This document shows, piece after piece, positions 1 through 8,444 of a DNA stretch of 64,000 bases. Below the pieces are notes generated by a model. That model ran no database searches, had not been told where the DNA came from, and saw only the letters and a list, made by a program, of their open reading frames with translations. Position numbers and translations under genes: made by a program. Every line of letters starts with the position of its first letter. Within the stretch, counting starts at the first letter, position 1. Source of the stretch: Allotamlana fucoidanivorans (lineage in GTDB: Bacteria; Bacteroidota; Bacteroidia; Flavobacteriales; Flavobacteriaceae); assembly GCF_006265225.1 (NCBI RefSeq), contig NZ_VDCS01000006.1, positions 124,001 to 188,000 of the forward strand, given 5' to 3'.

Positions 1-234
1 CGTTTTATTTTGTGGTTTTTTATTTAAAAAGTAGGCGCTAGAACCAGGATTTTCTGTACCATCATGAGGCTCCATTCTGTAGTTATAATATCCTGTTTCG
101 TAAACATCCACAATATAATGCCACCTACCATTTAGGCTTTGCCCGTTTCTTAAATAGCTATTTTGCAACAACGGTTCATTTGCAAATGTGAATATTGAAA
201 TGAATAGTAGACTTATGCTAACAATATATTTCAT
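1..234 (-). CDS. GH2-family glycoside hydrolase, N-terminal part (cut by window edge)
   Basis: Reading leftwards from an ATG at 232-234, the frame stays open to base 1 (78 codons). The first 18 or so residues are a hydrophobic signal peptide (MKYIVSISLLFISIFTF). They are followed by a GRWHYIVDVYETGYYNYR segment, which resembles the start of the sugar-binding domain of Bacteroidota GH2 enzymes (beta-glucuronidase/beta-galactosidase type) found in algal PULs. The catalytic domain lies outside the window, so family and substrate are tentative. It starts only 6 bp after the stop of the upstream gene and is very probably the continuation of the operon that begins at 8112. Confidence 0.6.
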   Translation of the reverse strand, partial: MKYIVSISLLFISIFTFANEPLLQNSYLRNGQSLNGRWHYIVDVYETGYYNYRMEPHDGTENPGSSAYFLNKKPQNKT

Positions 235-240
235 GTGATT

Positions 241-2163
241 TTAAATAACTTTGATTGTAATTTTAACTTGATTTTTATCTTCAAAAGGCATAATTAATGG
301 CACTGCTTCTACGCCTGGTACCATATTAAATAGTCTCGCTTTTGGTGTGTCTTTTATTTTTATAGCTGTACTTGACGTGATTTTTACTGTTCCCCCTGGC
401 TTTTCAATAGTAACTTCATGTTCTGAAACTTGATTTACTTTTTCCCCTGTTGGTGATACTATTGGTAATACAAAAGCGGTAGGTGTTTTTATAGCCTCAT
501 TGGTAGTTGCGAGTATTTCTAATTTTTCAGAAGTTGCGGTATAATCTAAATTGAAATTTGAAGCCGTTTCTTTTACTATCTCAAAAGCTTCGTTTTTTAA
601 TTGAACATTAGCTTTATATTCAATTTTAGTGGTATCGTCTTTTGATGTAAAAGTGGCTTCTAAATCGAATAAATTGCTGTACCAAACATTTTCCTTAAAG
701 GTTTCTATTCTTGGTGTTAGTGCAAAATCTTTATCTGGCTGTGGTTGCTGATTATAGGCTTCCAATGTTTTATAAATTGCTACGCTTGCCGTACATAATA
801 ATCCTACTCTATTATGATACAAAACTCCAAGTGAAGCTCCAGTGACTTGCCTTACATCATTTCTTTGACTATAGATAGAATCATACGCAGAAATTGTACC
901 CCTCCAGTCGCCTTTACCAAATAAGGAAACATCTAACTCCCTAAAATAGGTTTCGCCATTTGCTACAGCTCTAGGAAGAGGTTCAGATTTATCTATTTTC
1001 GGTAAGTGTTCCCAATGGTCAAGCAAAGTTGCTAAAGGCTTAGCATGTGCAAAGGTATGATGAACGCAAGGCTCGATACCATGAGACACATAATGTGGAC
1101 CTCCATGTAACAATCCTTTATGGGTACATGACTTTAAAAGTTCAGTATTTTTAAAAGTAGCGGTACCTAAAGCTGGATTATAATTAGCCATAAAACTAAA
1201 GGCTGGTTGCATACCATCACTGGTTCTACTTCCCCAATAGGTCCATTTAAACATTCTGTTTCCAAAACTATTGTCTATGCCCCCATCGGGTAAAATAAAA
1301 TCTAAATGCGCATCCAAGGATTTTTTTAGTAACTTCAATAATTCCTCATCATTTTCATCCAACGCATAGAGCACCAAGTTATTCAAGGATTCTTCAATGT
1401 TATAGCCCAAATCTATACCTGGCAAACCTTTTGGGCTTAGCGCTTTTTTATTCTTTCCTTGTATCTCTCCAAATAACAAAGCGTTGGGTTCAGAAAAATG
1501 ACTTTTTATTTGGGAAACTAATTCTTTACTTCTTTCTAAATACTTTTGGTTGTTTAACAACTTCCCAATTAAATGAAGTGCGTAAATTGTTGTGGCACTG
1601 TAATTAATATTGCCACTACCCACCGCAGGGAATCTATTGTACACAAACTCAGTTGCCGATTCTAAACGTTTGTACCATCGGTTACGAGTACTTTCATCTA
1701 ATAAATCGCCGCGATATTTCAAGGTGTCTGCCAAGGCTATAGCTCCAAAAACCGTGGTTCCATCCCAAGATTTTGGATCTAAATCATTAGTCCATGCGCC
1801 ATCTTCCCTTGTTACGTTTTTACCCCATTCAAAAGATGCGATACCGGCGTCGAGATACTTTTTATCTCCTGTTGCTTTGGCCATATAAAAAAACGGATAT
1901 ACAGCATCCATGACTCGCGCATGTACTGTGTCGCAGGCGGGACAATCGAATAACCCATGAACTTTAGGGTCTGATGGCTTTATAATTTGAGTTTTTATCA
2001 TCCCGTCACACCATTCCTTCAATAAATCAAAAACTAGTTTTCTGTATTCAGGCGAATGAAATTCTTTTATCTCATTGGTACATGAACTTAACAAGCTAGT
2101 TGCTGAAAGCGATAGCCCAACACCTGTTATGGTTGACAACTGAATAAAATCTCTACGCTTCAT
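241..2163 (-). CDS. Tat-exported lipoprotein with predicted alpha/alpha-toroid plus beta-sandwich; polysaccharide lyase-like, unassigned
   Basis: This is a 640-residue protein. The N-terminus has a twin-arginine motif (KRRDF, residues 2-6), a hydrophobic stretch and a lipobox ending at Cys28 (LLSSC), so it should be a Tat-exported lipoprotein. Residues about 40-390 look like a helical toroid: regularly spaced helices with motifs such as DCPACDTVHARVMDAV and HGGPHYVSHGIEPCVHHTFAH. Residues about 400-640 look beta-rich. This two-domain plan is typical of heparinase-like and chondroitinase-like lyases and of uronyl-processing enzymes, but I recognise no named family. The four-His region (HGGPHY...HGIEPCVHH) is a plausible active-site cluster. 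It lies 27 bp downstream of the sulfatase gene in the PL40-like/PL25 operon, so a role on ulvan oligosaccharides is inferred. A lyase or an oligosaccharide dehydratase are both possible. Confidence 0.55.
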   Translation of the reverse strand: MKRRDFIQLSTITGVGLSLSATSLLSSCTNEIKEFHSPEYRKLVFDLLKEWCDGMIKTQIIKPSDPKVHGLFDCPACDTVHARVMDAVYPFFYMAKATGDKKYLDAGIASFEWGKNVTREDGAWTNDLDPKSWDGTTVFGAIALADTLKYRGDLLDESTRNRWYKRLESATEFVYNRFPAVGSGNINYSATTIYALHLIGKLLNNQKYLERSKELVSQIKSHFSEPNALLFGEIQGKNKKALSPKGLPGIDLGYNIEESLNNLVLYALDENDEELLKLLKKSLDAHLDFILPDGGIDNSFGNRMFKWTYWGSRTSDGMQPAFSFMANYNPALGTATFKNTELLKSCTHKGLLHGGPHYVSHGIEPCVHHTFAHAKPLATLLDHWEHLPKIDKSEPLPRAVANGETYFRELDVSLFGKGDWRGTISAYDSIYSQRNDVRQVTGASLGVLYHNRVGLLCTASVAIYKTLEAYNQQPQPDKDFALTPRIETFKENVWYSNLFDLEATFTSKDDTTKIEYKANVQLKNEAFEIVKETASNFNLDYTATSEKLEILATTNEAIKTPTAFVLPIVSPTGEKVNQVSEHEVTIEKPGGTVKITSSTAIKIKDTPKARLFNMVPGVEAVPLIMPFEDKNQVKITIKVI

Positions 2164-2190
2164 CTGAATATTTCTTTATTACAATTTGAA

Positions 2191-3519
2191 TTATTCAGCT
2201 CTAAATGCAGTAATTTTTGCTGTTAAATCCGCAACAATATCTGGATTTGCATCTGCTAGGTTATGTTGCTCAAACGGGTCTACTTCAATATTAAAGAGTT
2301 GTACCACTTCGTCTTTCTTTCTAACAGGGTCTGGAATAATGATTTTATACGGCGGGAAAATCGCCATATTGTAGAACATGCTATTTTCTATCGTATCAAA
2401 ATCGTGTGCATACACTTCCCCAAAAACACCTTTACGTTCAGCCAGTGTTTCTTCATCTAAAACACTTACTCCATGTAAATTTGCTGGTTTTTCAATACCT
2501 AAAATACCCAATACTGTGGGCACCATATCTATACTACTGGTTATTGTCTTGTTGTCCATTTTTGGTGCAATTTTCCCTTTCCATTTGTACATAATAGGTG
2601 TTCTAATTCCTAAATCGTAAGGCGCCCTTTTCGATGTTTTTACATAGGTATTTTTATCTGGTTCTTGTACCCAACCATTATCGCACACATAAACAAACAA
2701 GGTATTTTCCATTTGTCCCTTGGCTTCAATCAAATCAAATAACTGTCCGCAAGTTTCATCAAACCATTCGCACATGGCCCAATATTTTGCTACATATTCG
2801 GTAGGTGCTTTTGATAAATATTTATCTAGCAAACGTTGCGGGGGCGTGTGTGGTTGATGTGGTAAAAACGGTGCATACCATAAAAAGAAGGGTTTCTTTT
2901 CTTTAGCAGCTAAATTTAAATAACTATTAATGGTATCCAATCCTTTTCTACCAATTTGTAAACCAAAATCACCGTGACGCCCCCCACGTTCTGGGTCACC
3001 GTGCGTCATTCCATAATCAAAACCACCAACTCTGTGGTTACCATGCCACCATTTACCGGTTTGAAACGATAAATACCCTTTTTCTTTCAACATATCTGGA
3101 AGTGTGGTTTGTTTTTCAAAAGCAGAAATGACAGGTTTATAGGCTTCTGTTCTTTCTTTCCCACGGATATTTCCACGTTCATAGACCTTATCATTTCCTA
3201 AAATACCATGATCTTTTGGATATAACCCCGTTATTATTGTTGCCAAAGATGGTGAACACAATGGTGTTGGCACATAGGATTGTGTAAAAGTTAAACTCTC
3301 AGAAGCAAATTGGTCTAAGCGTGGTGTATCAATATGCTCATGCCCCATAAAACTATAATCTGTCCATGCTTGATCATCTGACAAAATGAATACAATATTT
3401 GGTGGTTGATTTGCTTCTTTTCTTTTTTGGGTTTCTGCTTGTGATGCTTTGGTTTTATTTCCACAGGAGAAACAAATAACTAGGATTATTAAATAGCCTA
3501 GTTTGTTTAATTTATTCAT
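2191..3519 (-). CDS. S1-family sulfatase with non-canonical signature (Leu for Arg)
   Basis: This 442-residue lipoprotein-type sulfatase has a putative lipid Cys19 (ICFSC). The metal-binding Asp pair is at residues 48-49 (FILSDDQ), HIDTPRLD follows at 62-69, and GKWWHGNH is further downstream. The formylglycine motif reads CSPSLATIITG from Cys88. The canonical C-x-P-x-R has Leu at position 92 where Arg is expected, confirmed in the DNA (codons TGT TCA CCA TCT TTG GCA). Cys88 and Pro90 are kept, so Cys-to-formylglycine maturation may still occur, but the Arg that normally helps activate the residue is missing. I believe some Bacteroidota sulfatase subfamilies share this CxPxL form. It would remove sulfate esters, probably rhamnose-3-sulfate in this setting (inference). 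It is the third gene of the operon from 8112. Confidence 0.85.
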   Translation of the reverse strand: MNKLNKLGYLIILVICFSCGNKTKASQAETQKRKEANQPPNIVFILSDDQAWTDYSFMGHEHIDTPRLDQFASESLTFTQSYVPTPLCSPSLATIITGLYPKDHGILGNDKVYERGNIRGKERTEAYKPVISAFEKQTTLPDMLKEKGYLSFQTGKWWHGNHRVGGFDYGMTHGDPERGGRHGDFGLQIGRKGLDTINSYLNLAAKEKKPFFLWYAPFLPHQPHTPPQRLLDKYLSKAPTEYVAKYWAMCEWFDETCGQLFDLIEAKGQMENTLFVYVCDNGWVQEPDKNTYVKTSKRAPYDLGIRTPIMYKWKGKIAPKMDNKTITSSIDMVPTVLGILGIEKPANLHGVSVLDEETLAERKGVFGEVYAHDFDTIENSMFYNMAIFPPYKIIIPDPVRKKDEVVQLFNIEVDPFEQHNLADANPDIVADLTAKITAFRAE

Positions 3520-3537
3520 TATTTTGGATTTATTTTA

Positions 3538-4947
3538 TTACTTTTTTTGTAAAACATTTGCTTCACTTTTTAAACGCTGAATCGGGCCATTATCTCCTAA
3601 CACATACATTTTTCTGAAATCTGTTCCTGATACTTTTTCGCCAACAATTATTCTAGCATCCGGATGTGGATTATCTATTAGAGAAGATATCACAAATCCA
3701 GAATGTTTTCGACTTAAAAAAACAGGGCCTTTACTAAACGTATTCCCTCCATCAAAGCTATCCCATCTACTTATTTCGCCAACACTCTTTTTGATTTGAC
3801 TTTCTAAATACAAACTTACTTCTGTAGCAGATTTTAATTCAATATCTGCATCACCTTTGGGCAGATTATTGGTACTACCTTGTAACCACGCTTGTCCATC
3901 CCATCTAAAAAGTTGTATACGTTTAGGACCACTTCTGTTTTCACCTACGTCTGGACCAACCAACACCGCAACATGTGGGTTGCCATTGGGGTCTACATCG
4001 GTTATCCCTTGAAAGGTCCAATCATTGGGTATTTGCTTAACCAAAGCCTTTTCATCTGCCATTTCCTTGGTTAAAGGCATCTCTAATGGTTCATTTTTAA
4101 CATTTCTCCATTGCCCCGACTTTGTATCAAAAACCATATAATACAGGTTATGTCTTTCTGGAATATGCCCACGTGGATCTTGCGCATTTTTATTATCTCT
4201 ACAAATATGATAATCAAACGCCACAATAATATCGTATCCATTACCTCTACTCAACCAAGGATACCAAGAATCTACAGCTGCCATATCTGTCCTGCGCTTG
4301 TGTTTTAAAAACGAAACAGGATCTTCAAAAGTTCTTCCATTATCAGAGGATTTTTGATAAACCCAATTACTTCTGTGTGCACCATGCCTGTAAAACAAGT
4401 AGATATCCCCATTATCCATTTTTATAAGTTGGTTGTAAGTACCAAATGGTGAAATATTTTCTAATTCCTCCCAACCAGAAATATCCAAAGGATTTTTAGA
4501 AACCACATGTTTGTTTTTTCCGTAGTGATGGTTTCCAAGCTTATTTTCTCCAATAGCTTTCGTACCACCGTGTCCGCCAAACATAATGTGAATATAACCC
4601 GCATCATCTATCATCATTGAAGGTTTGCCGTGGTTATCGGTTTTACGGTTAGGATCTTTACCCATTTCACTAACTCCTGCTTTGTAAGGCCCTTTCCATT
4701 CTTTCGTATTATGGTTATATGAAGCCACATACGGGTCTTCCAAAGGACCTTGATAACAGACATATGTAACTCCTTTGTGAAAAATTCCTGCTGGATGTTG
4801 CACCACAGCCACGGCGTTACCGTAACCGTTATCAGCGAAATAATCGACTAATTCGGTTTGATTATTATCTCCAATCATGTCTTTTTTATTGGACTTACAA
4901 GCTGCCAGAAATAAGCATAAACCAATTGTTATAATTTGAAGTTTCAT
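3538..4947 (-). CDS. PL25-type ulvan lyase (lipoprotein, seven-bladed beta-propeller)
   Basis: This 469-residue protein has a lipobox (FLAAC, Cys17) and a BNR-type beta-propeller body. Conserved blocks include NGYGNAVAVVQHPAG, NHGKPSMMIDDAGYIH, FGGHGG, FGTYNQ, LFYRHGAHRS and DSWYP. The catalytic set I recall for the characterised PL25 enzyme PLSV_3936 (His123, His143, Tyr188, Arg204, Tyr246) maps here at a constant offset of 17 to His106, His126, Tyr171, Arg187 and Tyr229. All five residue types agree, which strongly supports an active PL25 lyase. The reaction is beta-elimination at uronic acids in ulvan, giving unsaturated oligosaccharides at the cell surface. It lies 9 bp downstream of the PL40-like lyase gene and 18 bp upstream of a sulfatase gene. 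Confidence 0.88.
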   Translation of the reverse strand: MKLQIITIGLCLFLAACKSNKKDMIGDNNQTELVDYFADNGYGNAVAVVQHPAGIFHKGVTYVCYQGPLEDPYVASYNHNTKEWKGPYKAGVSEMGKDPNRKTDNHGKPSMMIDDAGYIHIMFGGHGGTKAIGENKLGNHHYGKNKHVVSKNPLDISGWEELENISPFGTYNQLIKMDNGDIYLFYRHGAHRSNWVYQKSSDNGRTFEDPVSFLKHKRRTDMAAVDSWYPWLSRGNGYDIIVAFDYHICRDNKNAQDPRGHIPERHNLYYMVFDTKSGQWRNVKNEPLEMPLTKEMADEKALVKQIPNDWTFQGITDVDPNGNPHVAVLVGPDVGENRSGPKRIQLFRWDGQAWLQGSTNNLPKGDADIELKSATEVSLYLESQIKKSVGEISRWDSFDGGNTFSKGPVFLSRKHSGFVISSLIDNPHPDARIIVGEKVSGTDFRKMYVLGDNGPIQRLKSEANVLQKK

Positions 4948-4956
4948 GATTCTGAA

Positions 4957-7900
4957 TTAATCGATCATTAATTTAAAGGTATGTATTTTGCCATCTTGAT
5001 TTTGAATACTTACAAAATACATTCCGCTGGTCATATGATGATCTTGCGCATTTAAGACTAGTTTATTTTGTACCTGATTATTTGAGTATACCTGCAAGCC
5101 AAGTATATTGTAAATACTAACCTGAGCCCAATCAGCCTTACCTGAGACAATAGTAAATGTATTTTGAGTTGGGTTGGGATACACTTGAACGTTGGACAAG
5201 AAATCAATTGTTGACATGATTTTACCTTGACATTCAGCATCTGATTTTACTACAATCTCATCGCCTTGCTCCCCATCAATTGTAAACTGCGTAGCAGCCG
5301 TTTCTAAAACGAGTACACCATTTTTAATTACCTTAAATGGTGCGTTTCCTTTTTCTATTTCAATGGCTACTTTTCCTGTTTTGGTGCTACTAATTTTACC
5401 CGTTAAGGCCGGTGCTTCATCAACAGTTACTTGATAGCATTGTTTAAATTCGTTCCCTGAAATACCAATACAAAAATCATAGCTTCCAGGAGTTAAATTT
5501 TCAATTACTGTTTGATTTGTAAACTCATAATTAACATTATTTAATGAAACTTCATAGTTAAATTTCTCTAAAGCGTTTATTGTTATTTTTCCATTATTCT
5601 TACCAGAACATGTTTCACTATTAACTTCAATTCTAAAATTATTTTCAGGTATATTAGAAAAATATTCATAATTTAATACAAATTCCTTAAAGGCTTTATC
5701 TTGTGTATCTCCAGTAATTATTTCATCCAAAAATTTTAGGGTACTACCCTTTCCTAAATACAAAGAAACATTTGTTTTTCCATCTTTTATTGCTGTACGT
5801 ACGATACCAAATTCACCTGTAAAATTAATATCAAGATGAGAAACTGAAGTACTAGAAGCATTAGAGAATATGTAATCTGTTATTTTAGCACCATTTACTT
5901 CTGAAATGACTTTTGCGCCTGCAATAACCTCACCATCCATTATGTGTGAAACTGACTTTACACTAGGGTTTGTAGATTTTGAAGGTTCAAAAACATATAC
6001 ATATGGTTTATCCCAAGCTTCACCTTGTTGCCTAATGGCTAAAACTTGTGTTTTCTTTTTTACATAGCCGTTTAGTGCTTCTCGAGTTGCAGGCCCTAAT
6101 GCCTTTGTATATTCTCGAGTAACTCCAGCAGGTGCAAACATATTCATATAAGAATTAGTTGCATCTAAATCGAAACGAATGTGTAAAGCTTCATTTGTTG
6201 GTTCTGTAACATTTGTATTTTCAAAAAAGCGCCAACCTGGAGATTGTACTGGATCTCCTACATCGTTTTGATATCGGTTCGTTGCGGAAACTGGAAGGGT
6301 TGAACCATCTAAAGTTTTAATAGTCGTAGCATCTCCAATGTTATGATAAATATAGTCATGAAAATTATTTGTGTTTAATGACTTTGAACGAAAGATATCA
6401 AAATAATATGCTGTTGTTGGACTAGTTCTAATCGTACTTAACGTACGTTGTTGATCACAATTATTTATATTATCATCTAAAAACTGAGTAGCAAAACTAA
6501 AATTTGTACTCAAAGGATCCTCTAGATGCGCTGGTTCCGCTGCTTTATTAACTGTTGTATTTTGCCATACATAAGAATTGCTTGCCCATGAACCACTTTG
6601 TCTTCCTTTGGAGTTCCCATTGACAATTACAGTGTTATTCCCTGCATAAATTCTAAAATAATTAGTGTGTATTGGTAATTTTCGTTCAGCTACAGAAATA
6701 GGCATACCTCCATTAGGTGCCATGATATCACCTAGGCCATATAACTCCATTGTAATACCAGTGGCATGTGAATGGACATAATGTGCGCCACCAATAATAC
6801 CACATAAACCATATAACTCATTGTTAGTTTCTGTGTAATTACGTTGCAAAGCAACACCTGCATGCTTAACGATAACTGTTGGTTTATAGTCAAATTTCTG
6901 AGTTGAATTCAGTGGAAATTCTTCTCCCCAAAATAAACCAAGATGATCTAGACCACCAAAAGCTGAAGTGCCAAAAGGTTGATTTCGTCCACCTTCAACA
7001 TTATAGTATTGTGCTAGTGCAGTTTCTGCTTTATCTTGTAAATCAGTATATCCTTTTCTTTTTGCAATACTTAATACATATCTGAATAAAGATTTAGATC
7101 CATCATTATAGCGTTTGGAATCGCCATAACGCACATAAGACCTATTTGGATGACGAAGGTTCTCAAATAAGAATACTCCATCCAAAACATTCCTGTATTG
7201 AGGAATTACGTCTAATTCTGGTTTAATTCTATCTACCATATTTAACACCAATTGAATACGAGACATAAAACTATAACTTGTAGATTCTGGCCAAATACCT
7301 TGTTCGCCAAAGATTGGCATCACTGTTCTTGTAAAAGAATTTTGTCTTTGTGTTCCTGTATCCCAAAAAACTTTAAAAAGACGTTCTCTTTCAGTATCGT
7401 CATCTATACATAGAATTGCTGCTAAAGCTCCAGGAGCAGTAAGAATTGGGTGATTGGAAACCAATTTACCATACTTGTTATCTACTCCACCAGATTCTAA
7501 CAATGCATTTCCTGCAACATTTTTCATTGCTTTTTGTGCGGTTTCATTACTGTAAGCTATGCGTGTACCAGCAGTTTTATCATAAACTTGAGTTCCTGGA
7601 GTGTTTAAAAAATTATAAATAAAATCATAGGCGTATGCCAAATAAGGGTATGTACTTCTTGGATCGAAAAAGTAATTACCACAAATAGCAGTTGTTTCAG
7701 GAGTTCTAGGTGCTAATTCTTGAAAATAATGCCAAATTATATCAGCTGCATATTGCGCGTAATCTTCATCTTCTGTTAAATAGTAAAGCATCCCTGCATG
7801 TGCTGCTGAACTTAATACTTTAAAATGTTCGTTATTTGCACTTCCAACTTCGCTTTCTGCAAGATTATCATCAACAGCCAAAGCAATAATTGCATTAATC

Positions 7901-8112
7901 GTTTGTGCTGGATTTGATTTATGCGCAGCCACTTTAGCATCTACGTTTTTCTTTAGTTCATTTTGTGCAAATTGAGCCCAACTGTATTTATTTATTTTAT
8001 CTAACACTTCTGCACGTTCATCAGCGGTTATATGAATGATAGGATGTTGTAAAGATTGTGCAGACACAAACATCACCTTTAGTAAGAATAATACAAAGAG
8101 TATATTTTTCAT
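4957..8112 (-). CDS. T9SS-secreted heparinase II/III-like polysaccharide lyase, PL40-like
   Basis: This is a 1051-residue secreted enzyme with a signal peptide ending near residue 18 (MKNILFVLFLLKVMFVSA). Residues about 20-400 form a helical toroid region with a heparinase-type GIWPESTSYSF segment (273-283). Next comes a beta-sheet region containing GGAHYVHSHATGIT with His447/His449, the usual position of a catalytic or metal-binding His in heparinase II/III-like lyases. The C-terminus holds a four-cysteine module (about 843-975) and a T9SS type A sorting domain (VQVYPNPTQNTF onward). In Formosa agariphila a large lyase of this kind founded PL40 (ulvan lyase). The PL40 assignment here rests on architecture and context, while the heparinase-like fold is well supported. 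It is the first gene of the operon running to the left edge. Confidence 0.75.
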   Translation of the reverse strand: MKNILFVLFLLKVMFVSAQSLQHPIIHITADERAEVLDKINKYSWAQFAQNELKKNVDAKVAAHKSNPAQTINAIIALAVDDNLAESEVGSANNEHFKVLSSAAHAGMLYYLTEDEDYAQYAADIIWHYFQELAPRTPETTAICGNYFFDPRSTYPYLAYAYDFIYNFLNTPGTQVYDKTAGTRIAYSNETAQKAMKNVAGNALLESGGVDNKYGKLVSNHPILTAPGALAAILCIDDDTERERLFKVFWDTGTQRQNSFTRTVMPIFGEQGIWPESTSYSFMSRIQLVLNMVDRIKPELDVIPQYRNVLDGVFLFENLRHPNRSYVRYGDSKRYNDGSKSLFRYVLSIAKRKGYTDLQDKAETALAQYYNVEGGRNQPFGTSAFGGLDHLGLFWGEEFPLNSTQKFDYKPTVIVKHAGVALQRNYTETNNELYGLCGIIGGAHYVHSHATGITMELYGLGDIMAPNGGMPISVAERKLPIHTNYFRIYAGNNTVIVNGNSKGRQSGSWASNSYVWQNTTVNKAAEPAHLEDPLSTNFSFATQFLDDNINNCDQQRTLSTIRTSPTTAYYFDIFRSKSLNTNNFHDYIYHNIGDATTIKTLDGSTLPVSATNRYQNDVGDPVQSPGWRFFENTNVTEPTNEALHIRFDLDATNSYMNMFAPAGVTREYTKALGPATREALNGYVKKKTQVLAIRQQGEAWDKPYVYVFEPSKSTNPSVKSVSHIMDGEVIAGAKVISEVNGAKITDYIFSNASSTSVSHLDINFTGEFGIVRTAIKDGKTNVSLYLGKGSTLKFLDEIITGDTQDKAFKEFVLNYEYFSNIPENNFRIEVNSETCSGKNNGKITINALEKFNYEVSLNNVNYEFTNQTVIENLTPGSYDFCIGISGNEFKQCYQVTVDEAPALTGKISSTKTGKVAIEIEKGNAPFKVIKNGVLVLETAATQFTIDGEQGDEIVVKSDAECQGKIMSTIDFLSNVQVYPNPTQNTFTIVSGKADWAQVSIYNILGLQVYSNNQVQNKLVLNAQDHHMTSGMYFVSIQNQDGKIHTFKLMID

Positions 8113-8277
8113 TTTTCTAGTTTTAATTTATTTATTCAATTTCATTTTTCAGATTAATTATATGTCAATCATAAAAGACTACAAGGTTTTTAGTACTACA
8201 CATACCATTTTAGAACCTAAAAAGTTTCTCCTTTAACAAAATGTAATGCGCCTCGAATGCTTAAATATCAGAAACCT

Positions 8278-8327
8278 CGAATTTAGTTGGGTTTAGCGGC
8301 AAAACTATCCTTAACTGTCCTGTTTTT
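8278..8327 (-). promoter_or_regulatory. Promoter with PUL direct-repeat operator, PL40-like/PL25 operon
   Basis: On the coding strand the repeats read AAAAACAGGA (8318-8327) and CAGTTAAGGA (8308-8317). A TAAATTCG box at 8278-8285 (5 of 6 fixed positions of TAnnTTTG) follows after exactly 22 bp. The implied 5' leader is unusually long, about 165 bp before the ATG at 8112. The rest of the 332-bp gap 8113-8444 is AT-rich and shows no gene. Confidence 0.55.
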
Positions 8328-8444
8328 TGGGTAAACTTATATAAGTTAACGCTATAGGATTGCAACCCATTAACACTTTAACGAAAAAAGCAAATGATTC
8401 AGAACTCTTCTCATTAAAACTTCATCAAAATATATCTCTTTCTG

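Noticed and set aside
1610-1888. Long plus-strand frames inside minus-strand enzymes (this and many similar ones)
   Set aside because: They lie wholly within well-supported genes on the other strand and show no domain or signal sequence.
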